Positions 35,815 through 45,349 of a DNA stretch of 64,000 bases are shown piece by piece. Every line of letters starts with the position of its first letter. The stretch's first letter is position 1. Location of the stretch: assembly GCF_013114595.1 (NCBI RefSeq), contig NZ_VTXE01000003.1, positions 1 to 64,000 of the forward strand. Reading direction: 5' to 3'. The notes beneath the pieces were generated by a model that saw only the letters and a list, made by a program, of their open reading frames with translations, was not told where the DNA came from and ran no database searches. A program made the position numbers and the translations under genes. This DNA is from Vibrio sp. 99-8-1. GTDB taxonomy: Bacteria > Pseudomonadota > Gammaproteobacteria > Enterobacterales > Vibrionaceae.

Positions 35815-36362
35815 TACGCCTGTCCTCTTAGATAGGTCGCCGTAGCAGGAGCATAGCCCAAATGTTCGCTTGTTTCGACATCGCAGTGAACGGTGATCAC
35901 TTTAATTAGTGCAAAATGGTGAATGGTGTGACTTGCTACAAATAATAGCTCTCTTCTTATGCTTGACGGCATTTGACAAACTTGTTGTGTCGCGATGGAT
36001 GCTTCGGAAAGAATGGTCACGGGTTTTGCCAACTGTTCTTCTTGTAGAGTCTGCAACCATGCTTCAATCTGTTTTAATTCGTCTAAGCCGGTTTGTAAGT
36101 CAGTTTCGACTTTTGCGCCACGGCGGCGGTGATCATAATCCACAACACCGACGTTTTGCTCATTTTTCACGGCAAGATAGAGATCAATAATATGACGTAG
36201 GTGCTCGCCAATGCTGCTCTGTACGTAAGGTACCGCTTTATGAACATAGTGGTTTTGGTTAAGCTGCTCACAAAGCTCTATACCTTGCGAAATAGCTTCT
36301 AAGTTACCGGAAATAGAAGGGCACACATGCTCACTGCTTGGCAACGGATTGTTATTATTCAT
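35814..36362 (-). CDS. DinB-like four-helix protein
   Basis: A 182-residue soluble protein with the DinB/YfiT-like histidines spaced as a metal site: SIGEHLRHIIDL (about 51-62) and ASHTIHHFALIKV (about 142-154). DinB-superfamily members are often thiol transferases or detoxifying enzymes, but this one has no assigned reaction. It lies 13 bp after the ATP-grasp gene and overlaps the NRDE gene by one base, so the genes are translationally linked. Confidence 0.75.
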   Translation of the reverse strand: MNNNNPLPSSEHVCPSISGNLEAISQGIELCEQLNQNHYVHKAVPYVQSSIGEHLRHIIDLYLAVKNEQNVGVVDYDHRRRGAKVETDLQTGLDELKQIEAWLQTLQEEQLAKPVTILSEASIATQQVCQMPSSIRRELLFVASHTIHHFALIKVITVHCDVETSEHLGYAPATATYLRGQA

Positions 36363-36375
36363 AGTTGTTCCTTGA

Positions 36376-37554
36376 TCAATCTGTAGACGGATATTGCTTC
36401 ACTAATGCTTTTTCTTCTGCTAACGCTTTAAAAAGTGTCATTAAAGAGGGGGGCTTATGCCCTGCTTTTTTCTGTAAATGACCAATTTCATAAAGAGAGC
36501 GGTACTGAAAAAGTAAGGTAGAAAAAATCTCTTTTAATGGGGTTTTACTATCCCAAATATGGGTGGCTTCACTACTGGCACCATTAATTTCGATGATCTG
36601 AAAATCTTCCCCTGCCATTAAGCTTTCGATATTTTTGAACTTGATGTCTAACCGGCCATAATAAAAACCGTCGAAATCATCAAAAATAGCGTCTAATTTT
36701 TCAGTCAGTGGTTGGGAAATGTACTCATTGCCATTTTTGAAAATGCTACCCCGGCTATGGCTGCCTGCAAATGCCAACCTAAAATCGACATTTTTCGGAA
36801 TAACGCGACTCAACTGACCTTTATGGCGGTCTTTATAAATGTGAGAAAGTTGTCCTGCTCTTTCATCGCTGTCAATGAGCTGCTCCAGCGTTTTAACTCC
36901 ATCACCTTTCACATAAGGTGCATACTTAAGAGTAATAGAAAATACTTGTCCTTTTTTCTCCCCCGGATAGCGCATATAAAATACGCCTACCTCGGCATCA
37001 AAGTCGGATTTTTTCTGTAACAGATAATCCGCACCTTCGGGAAAACGCTGAATATAGTCGACAAGCTGCTCTTGATTATGAACCAGTCTGACTCCTGCTC
37101 CTCGGCAACCTTTATCGGGCTTAGCCACTACAGGAAAATGCAGTTTAGCCTGCTCCATTGCCTCCAGTGCATCTCGCAACTGTACGTCGATGCTGCTGCT
37201 GTTTTTACGCAGTGTATTAAAGGGCAATATCCACTTATTCGCTTCTTTTCCTGCAAGATTCAAAATGTCTTTTTTAGACTCACCCACCATGCCACTTAAC
37301 CAGATAGAGGGATTCGCGATAAGGGGTAAACTGATGCTTCGGTATTTAATGCTGTGCCATAGGCTTTGTGCCACTACTGGGGCGTAAAAAAACCACGTTG
37401 GCCAGAATTCATAGCGAGAAACCACGGGTCCAGAGCGGTCCATTTCAGGCATTCCCAGTTTTTGTTCTATAGATTGGTTTGATCGTATTGGCACTACATT
37501 GTCCTGTTTATATTGAGGAGCAAAATCCTGCTTGTTTTTATTTAAAGCTTTCAA
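36376..37554 (-). CDS. ATP-grasp ligase-like protein of unknown substrate
   Basis: A 392-residue cytosolic protein with an ATP-grasp core. The ATP-binding lysine region is VVAKPDKGCRGAGVRLV (about 140-156), with a glutamate-rich metal site in FQIIEINGASSEATHIWD at about 316-333. ATP-grasp enzymes join a carboxylate to an amine, thiol or hydroxyl. The N-terminal third (about 1-110) has a hydrophobic stretch around WPTWFFYAPVVAQSLW and no match I recognise. It overlaps the upstream DedA gene by 4 bp (ATGA), so the pair is coupled. The substrate is unknown; a lipid-linked or envelope metabolite is a guess. Confidence 0.78.
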   Translation of the reverse strand: MKALNKNKQDFAPQYKQDNVVPIRSNQSIEQKLGMPEMDRSGPVVSRYEFWPTWFFYAPVVAQSLWHSIKYRSISLPLIANPSIWLSGMVGESKKDILNLAGKEANKWILPFNTLRKNSSSIDVQLRDALEAMEQAKLHFPVVAKPDKGCRGAGVRLVHNQEQLVDYIQRFPEGADYLLQKKSDFDAEVGVFYMRYPGEKKGQVFSITLKYAPYVKGDGVKTLEQLIDSDERAGQLSHIYKDRHKGQLSRVIPKNVDFRLAFAGSHSRGSIFKNGNEYISQPLTEKLDAIFDDFDGFYYGRLDIKFKNIESLMAGEDFQIIEINGASSEATHIWDSKTPLKEIFSTLLFQYRSLYEIGHLQKKAGHKPPSLMTLFKALAEEKALVKQYPSTD

Positions 37555-38150
37555 GTCGATACTCCTTTACCACTATTTGAAAAAATCTTTTTTGATGAAC
37601 GACGATTGATTTTCCATAAAGCAAATAAGGCACAAGGAGCGATTATCCATTTCCATTGATTGTTCTCTAACCACTCTATAGAGCCTAGTTGGTAAATTGC
37701 GAAGAATACAATTGCGGTCCACAGCGCTGTCGCGAGGATCACTGAGGTCATAAATTGAATAAAGTTGACTCGAAATAGGCCGCTTAATGTAAAACCTATG
37801 GTTCTTAATCCAGGGATAAAACGAATAAATGCGATATTTAGCATGGTGTGTTTTTTTAAACGTTGTCGAACCGTTCGCATCGCTTTATTGGTCAACAATC
37901 GATATCTAAGCGCTCTCCATCGTGCAGCTAACATCCCCAGCCCGTATAAACCAATATCACCCGATGCAATCCCGATAAATATAGCGAGTAAAGCGAGTGA
38001 TGGGGTTATCGACTGATCCGCAGCAAGTAGTGCAGCGGTGATGATAGCCAAATCTTCCAATAGATAAGAGAGCAGAATGATCGAGATAAACAGGCCAGAA
38101 ACCCCTAGGCTTTGTTGTAAACTCGAGCTGATGTTGATCCAATCTGTCAT
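37551..38150 (-). CDS. DedA/SNARE-associated family membrane protein
   Basis: A 199-residue inner-membrane protein with about four to five hydrophobic segments and the DedA core: EDLAIITAALLA near the start, GDIGLYGLGMLAARW, and RFIPGLRTIGFTLSGLFRV in the middle. DedA proteins translocate phospholipids or undecaprenyl phosphate. It is the first gene of a four-gene operon; promoter elements must lie in 38151-38461. Confidence 0.85.
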   Translation of the reverse strand: MTDWINISSSLQQSLGVSGLFISIILLSYLLEDLAIITAALLAADQSITPSLALLAIFIGIASGDIGLYGLGMLAARWRALRYRLLTNKAMRTVRQRLKKHTMLNIAFIRFIPGLRTIGFTLSGLFRVNFIQFMTSVILATALWTAIVFFAIYQLGSIEWLENNQWKWIIAPCALFALWKINRRSSKKIFSNSGKGVST

Positions 38151-38461
38151 ACCTACCTACTTACTCAATGTTATTAATCTACTAGACCTTAGTGCCAAGG
38201 GTTTTATTTCATAGATACGGTAAAAAAAAGCGATTTTTTTTAAACAGATATAAATTCGTCTTGTGAAGAGAAAATGACGTGTCAATCGAGTCAGTAGTGA
38301 TGAATGTTTACTGAAATGACAAAGTGATTGGAATGAATGGTCTATTATCAGACCTTAACCATCACGTTATACTTTTTAATCGCGGTTTATGTTGCGCAGA
38401 GAGTTAAGCACAGCAGTTTATTGTATTAGTAAACGGATACGGTCATAAGGTGGAAAGTAGA
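38151..38461. other. Divergent intergenic region between DedA operon and SDR gene
   Basis: AT-rich, no credible coding frame. It must hold the promoters for both directions. A small stem GGTCT/AGACC at about 38339-38354 is visible, but no recognised operator. Confidence 0.5.
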
Positions 38462-39274
38462 ATGCAAAAGACAATATTGATAACAGGTGCGACAGACGGC
38501 ATAGGTTATGAAACGACAAAAATGTTAGCGTCACAAGGTCACCATCTTTTAATTCATGGTCGCAGTATGAGCAAATTGTCTGCTGTCAAAGAGGAGCTGG
38601 AGAGCTTATCTGATGCTGGTCAGGTAAGTGCGTATTTATGTGATTTATCTATACTTGCAGACGTAGAAGCGTTCGCAAGAAAGCTATTAGAGCAACAGAC
38701 AAAGCTGGATGTATTGATTAATAACGCAGGAATTTATAACGTTGATCATGTGAGTACAGAAGAGGGATTGGACGTACGATTTGCAGTAAACACTTTTGCT
38801 CCTTACCTGTTAACTAAACGATTACTGGATCTTTTCCAGCCTGATGGTCGTATCATCAATTTATCTTCTGCGGCGCAATCAACAGTGAGTTTGGAAGAGT
38901 TGGTGAGTGAAGGGAGCACACTGCCAGACAACATTATCTACGCGCAATCTAAGCTGGCTATCACCATGTGGTCACGAGCGCTAGCCGCTACCATCGGGGC
39001 TTCAGGCCCATCGGTAATTGCCGTTAATCCTGCCTCATTGTTGGGAAGTAAGATGGTGAAACAGGCGTATGGTGTAGCGGGGGGAGACTTACAAATAGGC
39101 GCTGATGTTTTATGTCGCGCCGCGTTATCGGAGCAGTTTTCCAATGCAACGGGATTGTATTTTGATAACGATATAGGCCAGTTCTCTTCTCCTCATCCAG
39201 ATGCGCTAGACAAGCAGAAAACGCAGCAACTGGTGGACGTTATTGAATCGGTATTGGCAAAGAAAATGAGATAG
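38462..39274 (+). CDS. Short-chain dehydrogenase/reductase
   Basis: A 270-residue classical SDR with the glycine-rich nucleotide loop TGATDGIG near residue 8, NNAGIYN and the catalytic YAQSK. Starts at ATG 38462, with AAGGTGGAA just upstream; the GTG at 38450 lies within that ribosome-binding region. Resembles retinol-dehydrogenase-like SDRs of unknown substrate. It is a single gene, convergent with the alginate lyases. Confidence 0.85.
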   Translation: MQKTILITGATDGIGYETTKMLASQGHHLLIHGRSMSKLSAVKEELESLSDAGQVSAYLCDLSILADVEAFARKLLEQQTKLDVLINNAGIYNVDHVSTEEGLDVRFAVNTFAPYLLTKRLLDLFQPDGRIINLSSAAQSTVSLEELVSEGSTLPDNIIYAQSKLAITMWSRALAATIGASGPSVIAVNPASLLGSKMVKQAYGVAGGDLQIGADVLCRAALSEQFSNATGLYFDNDIGQFSSPHPDALDKQKTQQLVDVIESVLAKKMR

Positions 39275-39313
39275 GGCAAAGCTATAAGCCGATTGCCCAT
39301 GCTTGGTGTGACG

Positions 39314-39352
39314 GCGACTCACTCAGCGGAGGGTATCTGTAGAGTGAGTCGC
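39314..39352. terminator. Hairpin between the convergent SDR and PL17 genes
   Basis: An 11-bp perfect stem, GCGACTCACTC (39314-39324) with GAGTGAGTCGC (39342-39352). Poor T tails on both sides make it a weak terminator candidate. Confidence 0.45.
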
Positions 39353-39375
39353 GGCATCCGTTATTAAAGTAACGG

Positions 39376-41529
39376 CTATTTAATTAACGCAAATGCACCT
39401 GTCCAGCGGTAGCACTGACCAGAGAACTCAACGGTATGAGTGTCTGATTGTTGCTGTTGATTTTGGTTTGAAATGCCAAAACGATATGAGTTACCTGACG
39501 TAGTTTGGATATCGATAACGGTTCCAATTTCGTTGTGACCCAATACCTCAACGGATTTCACTAACCCTCTCGCACCAACAGATGCTTCAATGGATTCATT
39601 AAAGTAACCATGAGTCTCTAATACCGAGGCAAAAACATGATCTTTTGCTGATTGGCGAAGAATCAGTGCAGGTTCACTGCGCAAATTAAAGTCCGGATCA
39701 TTGGCACCGGTACGTGCGAAAATAACATCACCTTGTTGATCGACACTAGTCACCAAGCTGTAGTAGCTATTATCGTGCAACCAACTGACAAGAGTGCTCG
39801 ACTCTACTTTAGCAGAGCCTAGATTCCACAAATGTTGGTAGCCATTGTCTTCACCTAGTGGTCTTAGTGTGCTTTCGGTTTGGTAGTCAAAGTTAGTTGC
39901 TATAATTTGCCCTGTATAATGCACAGGGAGATCATACTGATGGGTTTGCTCTGCTTGAATGCGATAAACATCAATGACAAGCGGCTTTTCAAACTCCTCA
40001 AGCTCAGCAAGAATAATGCTTCGTTGCATATCCACACCATCATAATAACCTGATATGCGACCACTCATACCTTGTAACTTTTCGTCCTCGGCCTTAAAGA
40101 AATGTTTCTCACCATGTTTGGATTCAGCTAATGCCGTATCAAAATTGTTTTGTGTTTTTTGATCCACAGTAACGGTATTGTGACAAACCGTCTGCTTGCA
40201 GTAAGACTTGTTTTCTGGGATATAACGTCCGCCAAATTTAGGCTCTACATTTACCCAACGGCCAAAACCATAATCGTGTAAGACTTCATGACCTCGGTTA
40301 AACACACTCAAGTGCAAGCCATCGTAGTGACCATGGTCTAGCGCAGAGTGGTATTGGTGATCACTGCCGTGCTGTCCAAACCAAATTAGTGCCATGGTGT
40401 CGTCGTCATGTTGATCTCGATGACGTAAAATACCGACTCCTCCTTTGTCACCATTAGGGCCATCAGTAACAAATAAACTTCCCCAGTTAAATGCAGGAAT
40501 GGTGTCGGCTTTTGCCACCGCGTCAGACAATGTTGCACCTGAACTATGTACCCAAACATCTTGTTGATGGTTTGCCATGCTCAACAACGTATCACTCTGT
40601 TCATAACGGTGATAACAGACACTTGTTGCCATGATCACACCTTCATCATTGATGCTGATGGTTTTTGATGAATCGTTGAGTGCTGGCAAGGTTCCGTCTG
40701 GGAACGCAGTAGAGAACACGGCATAAGAGGTTGTCTTGATCACCGAGTTATTGAACTGATAGATATTGAGTTCAGGCTGACGTCGCTCTATTGCTTCTGC
40801 GAATAGGTAAATCGGACGCAGTGAAAAGCGGTGATAGTATGGGCCTTCCATATAATAACCGTCTGGCGAAAAGAGCTGGTCGAGCTGAGCAAGAAACCCT
40901 CCGCTTACTTTGTCCAATTTAAGGCCGTATAGTGCTTTGTCTACCGACTCTTGATCATTGATGGCGTAACCACAAATACCGACCGCGGCAACAGCCCAAA
41001 GGCCGTGATTGTGTACGATGTCAAAATCATGAGCATAGGTGACCACGAACATCTCAATCATTTGTTTAAGTAAGTCGTCTTCGATGAGATGTTTTTGTTG
41101 TTCACTCAATGTATGGTAAACGCAGCTATAGGCACACGAGGCATACAGCATCCACATGTTTTCATTTAATGTCTGGTGGAACAGTTTTCCCGGAGGGTTA
41201 GAATCGCGACTGGTGTTGCTCTCTAAAGTTGGATACACCTTAGCGTACGCGGTTAACATATCGACGATATAGTCGCGGTATTTGTCCTGTTGGGTGATTA
41301 AATACAGTCGACCAGCTAAATCCATATGGATGTAATTTTGCTTGTGGCGATTATGTTCATATCCGCCTGCTTCACCGTGCCCCGGTACTTCAATCCCTGT
41401 CTCAGTCATATACTGATCAGTTTGCTTTATGTCGCGTGACAGTGCATTTCCTAATAGGCTATCCGTGCCAAGTGCTTTGCGAAGCTCTGCAGCTTCGTCA
41501 AAATTGAGTAAAAGTGGTTGATAGCTCAT
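39376..41529 (-). CDS. Oligoalginate lyase, PL17 family, second copy (exolytic)
   Basis: A 717-residue cytosolic exolytic lyase that releases unsaturated uronate monomers from alginate oligomers. It has an alpha/alpha barrel, then a beta-sheet heparinase-II-like domain. The active-site Asn-His (HNHGLW) lies 56 residues before the Tyr of MEGPYYHR, as in Saccharophagus Alg17C; GRYIPENKSYCKQTVCHN contributes further conserved residues. There is no signal peptide. The start ATG at 41529 overlaps the stop of the upstream lyase (TAATG), with GGAG before it; an upstream ATG at 41574 lies inside that neighbour. The two copies diverge clearly and may prefer different oligomers. Confidence 0.92.
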   Translation of the reverse strand: MSYQPLLLNFDEAAELRKALGTDSLLGNALSRDIKQTDQYMTETGIEVPGHGEAGGYEHNRHKQNYIHMDLAGRLYLITQQDKYRDYIVDMLTAYAKVYPTLESNTSRDSNPPGKLFHQTLNENMWMLYASCAYSCVYHTLSEQQKHLIEDDLLKQMIEMFVVTYAHDFDIVHNHGLWAVAAVGICGYAINDQESVDKALYGLKLDKVSGGFLAQLDQLFSPDGYYMEGPYYHRFSLRPIYLFAEAIERRQPELNIYQFNNSVIKTTSYAVFSTAFPDGTLPALNDSSKTISINDEGVIMATSVCYHRYEQSDTLLSMANHQQDVWVHSSGATLSDAVAKADTIPAFNWGSLFVTDGPNGDKGGVGILRHRDQHDDDTMALIWFGQHGSDHQYHSALDHGHYDGLHLSVFNRGHEVLHDYGFGRWVNVEPKFGGRYIPENKSYCKQTVCHNTVTVDQKTQNNFDTALAESKHGEKHFFKAEDEKLQGMSGRISGYYDGVDMQRSIILAELEEFEKPLVIDVYRIQAEQTHQYDLPVHYTGQIIATNFDYQTESTLRPLGEDNGYQHLWNLGSAKVESSTLVSWLHDNSYYSLVTSVDQQGDVIFARTGANDPDFNLRSEPALILRQSAKDHVFASVLETHGYFNESIEASVGARGLVKSVEVLGHNEIGTVIDIQTTSGNSYRFGISNQNQQQQSDTHTVEFSGQCYRWTGAFALIK

Positions 41530-43691
41530 TATTTTTTCTCCTGCTTTGAAGGGGCTCTCTCTATTGAGTAGCATCCCGCCCAGCTATATGTTTTGCCTTG
41601 TAAAGTTAACTGATGGTTTGTGGTCTCATTGACGTTTGCAATGTTACTGATCATGACTGTAATAACAGATTGTTCGGTTTCAATCTCTACCACACTGCCT
41701 GTGGTGTTATAGCCTATAATGCGAATATCTCTAACCACACCTCGTGCATTGGTACTTTGTTCGAACTCTTCATTAAAATAACCGTGAGTTTCTAGTACGG
41801 AAGCAAAGAGTGTCGATTCACCTTTCGTTCGTAGAATGAACGCGGGTTCACTACGAAGATTAAAACTTGGATCATTTGCGCCAGTGCGAGTGAAAATTAT
41901 TTCACCGTTATCATTAGAACTGGTGCCTAGCCAAGTATAGTAGTGATGGTTTTGTAGCCAACTAACCAATGCGGTCTCTTTAATGTTTCCAGCTGCAACT
42001 TTCCATAAATGCTGATAACCGAAATCACTACCTAGCGTATCGAGTTCTGTATAGGTTTGATAATCGAAGTTGGTGCGAACCAACTGTCCTTCAAACTGGT
42101 GCGAATAATCATACTGATGCTCACCTTCACCTGTTATTCGATACAAATCTAAAAGCAGAGGGGCAGTGAACTCGTCAAGATTCAGCATAAACACACTACG
42201 CTGCATATCAAAGCCATCATAGTGCTGATCTGAAAACGCACTCATGCCTTTAATTTGGCTGTCAGATACTTGGAAGAAGTGTGGCTTACCGTGTATAGCA
42301 TCTGCTCTATCAACATCGAAAGCACTCTGGCAAGTTTCATCTATAGTAACCAAGTTATGGGCGATGGTTTGTCTGGCGTAAGACTTGTTTTCGTCAAGAT
42401 AACGTCCACCAAACTTGGGTTCTACATTTACCCAGCGACAGAAGCCATACTCACGCAATACTTCTTGTCCTCGGTTAAAGTAGCTAATTCCTAATGTATC
42501 AAAATTGCCGTGGCCCATGCCGTGTTGGCCATAGTTCATTACCAGTTGAGATACGTCACCACTCTTATCCTGCATACGGATAAATCCTTGTGCGCCATTT
42601 TCGCCGTTCGGACCTTCATTGAGTTCGGCGCTTGGCCAAAATGGTAAGCCTATCTCACGTTGCTTAGTTGCTTGTTGGTATGCTTGTGATAGCTCAAGGC
42701 CACAAGGGTGCATCCAAACAGCGTCTTGAATTTTAGCCATGCCTAGAATGTTGTCATCCAAGCCATAATGCTTAGAGTAAACACTCACGGCTACTTGTAC
42801 ACCCATATCAGTAATGCTCATGGTACGGGATGCATCGTTTAGGGCTGGGAATTCTCCATTTGGATAAGCGGTTGCTAATAGCGCTTGTACTGTTTTGCCA
42901 ATGACCTTGTCTTTAAAGTTGTATATATCGAGCTCAGGCATATGACGATGTAGAACCTCTGCAAAAACACAGGTTGGACGGATTGCGTATCTATGATAGT
43001 AAGGCCCTTCCATGTAATAGCCAGAAGGGGAAAACAGTTGGGAAATCTGCGCTAAGAAACCACCCGACTCATTTCGCTCTATGCCGTAAACGGCCATTTC
43101 AAGATAGTGACGTTTTCCAATTGCCAAACCACAAATACCAACAGCCGCCACAGCCCAGATACCATGGTTATGAATACGATCAAAGTCATGAGCGTATTTC
43201 TCAGTGAACATATCGAGCATAGGCTGAAATAGTTTATCGATAATATAGCTTTGCTCATCTTGGCTCATTTCTGAAGCAACACAAGAGTAGGCAAGGCTGG
43301 AAAACATCAACCAACAGTGTTCGTTTAATATTTGATGAAACAACCGACCGGTAGGATTGGTATTTTTTTGTACTTGGAAATCAAACGTAAGGTATTTATC
43401 GGCGTACTCAATCAACATCTGTTTGACAAACTGTGCGTACTTTTCATTTTGTGTAACAAGAAAAAGTCGTCCGGCTAGGTTCATGTAGGTGTAGTTTTGT
43501 TTGTGGCGATTATGTTCATAGCCACCTGCTTCACCATGGTTAGGGACATCAATAGGTAAACGCATAAATGCATCTACTTCACTAATATGTTTATCGATGG
43601 TTTTTCCCATCAAGCTCGACTGTCCAAGTTCCTTCTGTAGCTGAACGATTTCTGTTTCTGTTTCTGTTAACAAAATTGGTTGTGTATTCAT
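41529..43691 (-). CDS. Oligoalginate lyase, PL17 family, first copy (exolytic)
   Basis: A 720-residue paralogue of the downstream lyase, with the same Asn-His (HNHGIW) and catalytic Tyr (EGPYYHR) and the same two-domain layout. It lacks a signal peptide, so oligomers must enter the cell first. The start at ATG 43691 begins the conserved MNTQPILLTETE. The upstream ATG at 43727 adds twelve residues with no family support. Its promoter holds TTGTATTACTT on the minus strand (43742-43752), a near match to the FCD/GntR consensus. The ORF is translationally coupled to the second lyase. Confidence 0.92.
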   Translation of the reverse strand: MNTQPILLTETETEIVQLQKELGQSSLMGKTIDKHISEVDAFMRLPIDVPNHGEAGGYEHNRHKQNYTYMNLAGRLFLVTQNEKYAQFVKQMLIEYADKYLTFDFQVQKNTNPTGRLFHQILNEHCWLMFSSLAYSCVASEMSQDEQSYIIDKLFQPMLDMFTEKYAHDFDRIHNHGIWAVAAVGICGLAIGKRHYLEMAVYGIERNESGGFLAQISQLFSPSGYYMEGPYYHRYAIRPTCVFAEVLHRHMPELDIYNFKDKVIGKTVQALLATAYPNGEFPALNDASRTMSITDMGVQVAVSVYSKHYGLDDNILGMAKIQDAVWMHPCGLELSQAYQQATKQREIGLPFWPSAELNEGPNGENGAQGFIRMQDKSGDVSQLVMNYGQHGMGHGNFDTLGISYFNRGQEVLREYGFCRWVNVEPKFGGRYLDENKSYARQTIAHNLVTIDETCQSAFDVDRADAIHGKPHFFQVSDSQIKGMSAFSDQHYDGFDMQRSVFMLNLDEFTAPLLLDLYRITGEGEHQYDYSHQFEGQLVRTNFDYQTYTELDTLGSDFGYQHLWKVAAGNIKETALVSWLQNHHYYTWLGTSSNDNGEIIFTRTGANDPSFNLRSEPAFILRTKGESTLFASVLETHGYFNEEFEQSTNARGVVRDIRIIGYNTTGSVVEIETEQSVITVMISNIANVNETTNHQLTLQGKTYSWAGCYSIERAPSKQEKK

Positions 43692-43998
43692 ATGGTTTGT
43701 CACCCTAAAACGAAAGGTATTGATCAATTAGCTTATCTATAAAGTAATACAATAATAAGTTTAATTGTAGTGTTTTGGCAAGAAACTATGATAAATATCG
43801 TGCGTTTAGCTTTAAATAATTGTTTTTATTGAGTTAAGTTGGGTTTCTTTCTTGGTGTTTTAAGCGTGCCACTCGCTGGGGTATGAAAATATATGTGATC
43901 CATGTCACGATGTGTTAGATATATTGTATTACAAATAAGCTTGGTCATATATGCTTGTTCTCAAATCATTACACATTAACTTTTGCTGGAGAAGTACG
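43692..43998. promoter_or_regulatory. Divergent PL17/kdgF promoter region with CRP site and GntR operators
   Basis: TGTGA-TCCATG-TCACG (43894-43909) is a near-perfect CRP site. TTGTATTACAA (43924-43934) is a perfect match to the FadR-type consensus TNGTNNNACNA, 65 bp before kdgF. On the minus strand TTGTATTACTT (43742-43752), one position off, lies 51 bp before the first PL17 gene. No coding sequence is apparent. Inference: induced when alginate products release the repressor and cAMP is high. Confidence 0.75.
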
Positions 43999-44334
43999 AT
44001 GAATCCATTCTTTAAGACACAGGAACACCCTTGGGAAGAACTAGGTGATGGCATTAAACGAAAAATCGTTGCCTATACCGATAATCTTATGGCGGTTCAT
44101 GTTTGTTTTGATAAAGGAGCAATTGGTACCGCGCATATCCATGACATTCATGATCAAATCGGGTATGTCGTTAATGGCCGCTTTGAAGCAGAAGTTGATG
44201 GGCAAAAAATGATTCTCGAAAAAGGAGATGCATTTTTAGCACATAAGCACTTAAAGCACGGTGCGGTAGCTTTAGAGCAAGATAGTGTTTTGCTCGATAT
44301 ATTTAATCCAGCTCGAGAAGATTTTTTAAAATAA
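43999..44334 (+). CDS. kdgF: KdgF cupin, linearises unsaturated uronates
   Basis: A 111-residue single-domain cupin with the metal ligands His46, His48, Gln53 and His87, positions identical to the reported KdgF site. KdgF converts 4,5-unsaturated uronate monomers to linear DEH/DKI. The start is ATG 43999 with GGAGAA eight bases upstream; an in-frame ATG at 43951 sits in the promoter beside the GntR operator. It is first in the co-directional kdgF-kdgK-eda run. Confidence 0.92.
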   Translation: MNPFFKTQEHPWEELGDGIKRKIVAYTDNLMAVHVCFDKGAIGTAHIHDIHDQIGYVVNGRFEAEVDGQKMILEKGDAFLAHKHLKHGAVALEQDSVLLDIFNPAREDFLK

Positions 44335-44366
44335 TCAGTGCAACCTCTGTTGTTAAGGTAAGCAAA

Positions 44367-45299
44367 ATGAAATCAGTCAATATTGCTGTCATTGGTGAAT
44401 GTATGATTGAGCTACAGAAAATCTCTGGTCAGCTCAAGCAAACTTATGGTGGCGACACATTAAATACTGCGCTTTATCTGACTCGCCTATTGAAAGCGCA
44501 AGAGATCAATATCAGCTATGTGACGGCTTTGGGGCAAGACTCATTTAGCTCTGAAATGCTAGAAGCTTGGCAAGAAGAAGGTATTGATGGAGATTTAGTC
44601 CTCACCATCGAAGATAAGCAGCCAGGAATTTATTGTATTGAAACCGATGAGTTTGGAGAGCGACGCTTTCAGTATTGGAGAAATGAATCGGCGGCAAAAT
44701 TTATGTTGCAGCAGCCTGAGTCGGCTGCCCTGCTCGATAAATTACATACATATGACGCAGTTTATTTAAGTGGTATTACATTAGCCATTCTTACAGAAAC
44801 AGGTCGCAATGCGCTGTTTGATTTTCTGAAGAGCTTTTCTAGCAAAGGTGGCAAGGTCTACTTTGATAATAATTATCGAGCCAAGTTGTGGAAAAGTAGA
44901 GAAGAAGCGATCGCTTGTTATCGGAAAGTTTTGCAATGCACAGATATTGCCTTGCTTACCTTTGAAGATGAGCAGGAGCTATTTGGTGATCTGGATGTAG
45001 AGCAATGTATTGAACGTACAACGTCAATGGGGGTTGCTGAGATCATTATTAAACGTGGTAGTAAAGCATGCTTAGTTGTTGAGCAAAATGGTGTTAACTA
45101 TGTCGAACCAGACGCGGTTAGCAATATCGTGGACACTACTGCAGCAGGGGACTCCTTTAGTGCGGGTTTCTTAGCGAGACGCTTAACGGGCGGTAATGCC
45201 GAACAAGCCGCGCAGTTTGGTCATGGTGTCGCTGGTGCTGTTATCCAACATAAAGGGGCCATTATTCCTCGCGAGCTAATGCCTGAATTTCAATTGTAA
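44367..45299 (+). CDS. kdgK: 2-keto-3-deoxygluconate kinase
   Basis: A 310-residue PfkB-family kinase phosphorylating KDG to KDPG. Motifs: GECMIEL (8-14), GGDTLNTALYLTRL (substrate loop) and DTTAAGDSFSAGFLA with the catalytic Asp. It follows kdgF by 32 bp and precedes eda. KDG arrives from DehR-mediated reduction of DEH. Confidence 0.93.
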   Translation: MKSVNIAVIGECMIELQKISGQLKQTYGGDTLNTALYLTRLLKAQEINISYVTALGQDSFSSEMLEAWQEEGIDGDLVLTIEDKQPGIYCIETDEFGERRFQYWRNESAAKFMLQQPESAALLDKLHTYDAVYLSGITLAILTETGRNALFDFLKSFSSKGGKVYFDNNYRAKLWKSREEAIACYRKVLQCTDIALLTFEDEQELFGDLDVEQCIERTTSMGVAEIIIKRGSKACLVVEQNGVNYVEPDAVSNIVDTTAAGDSFSAGFLARRLTGGNAEQAAQFGHGVAGAVIQHKGAIIPRELMPEFQL

Positions 45300-45306
45300 G
45301 TTTTTA

Positions 45307-45325
45307 AAACCAGACATTCTGGTTT
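45307..45325 (+). promoter_or_regulatory. Small hairpin between kdgK and eda
   Basis: AAACCAGA-CAT-TCTGGTTT, an 8-bp perfect stem. It has no real T tract; it could tune relative mRNA levels. Confidence 0.4.
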
Positions 45326-45349
45326 GTAATAAATTAATGAGAATGCGTT

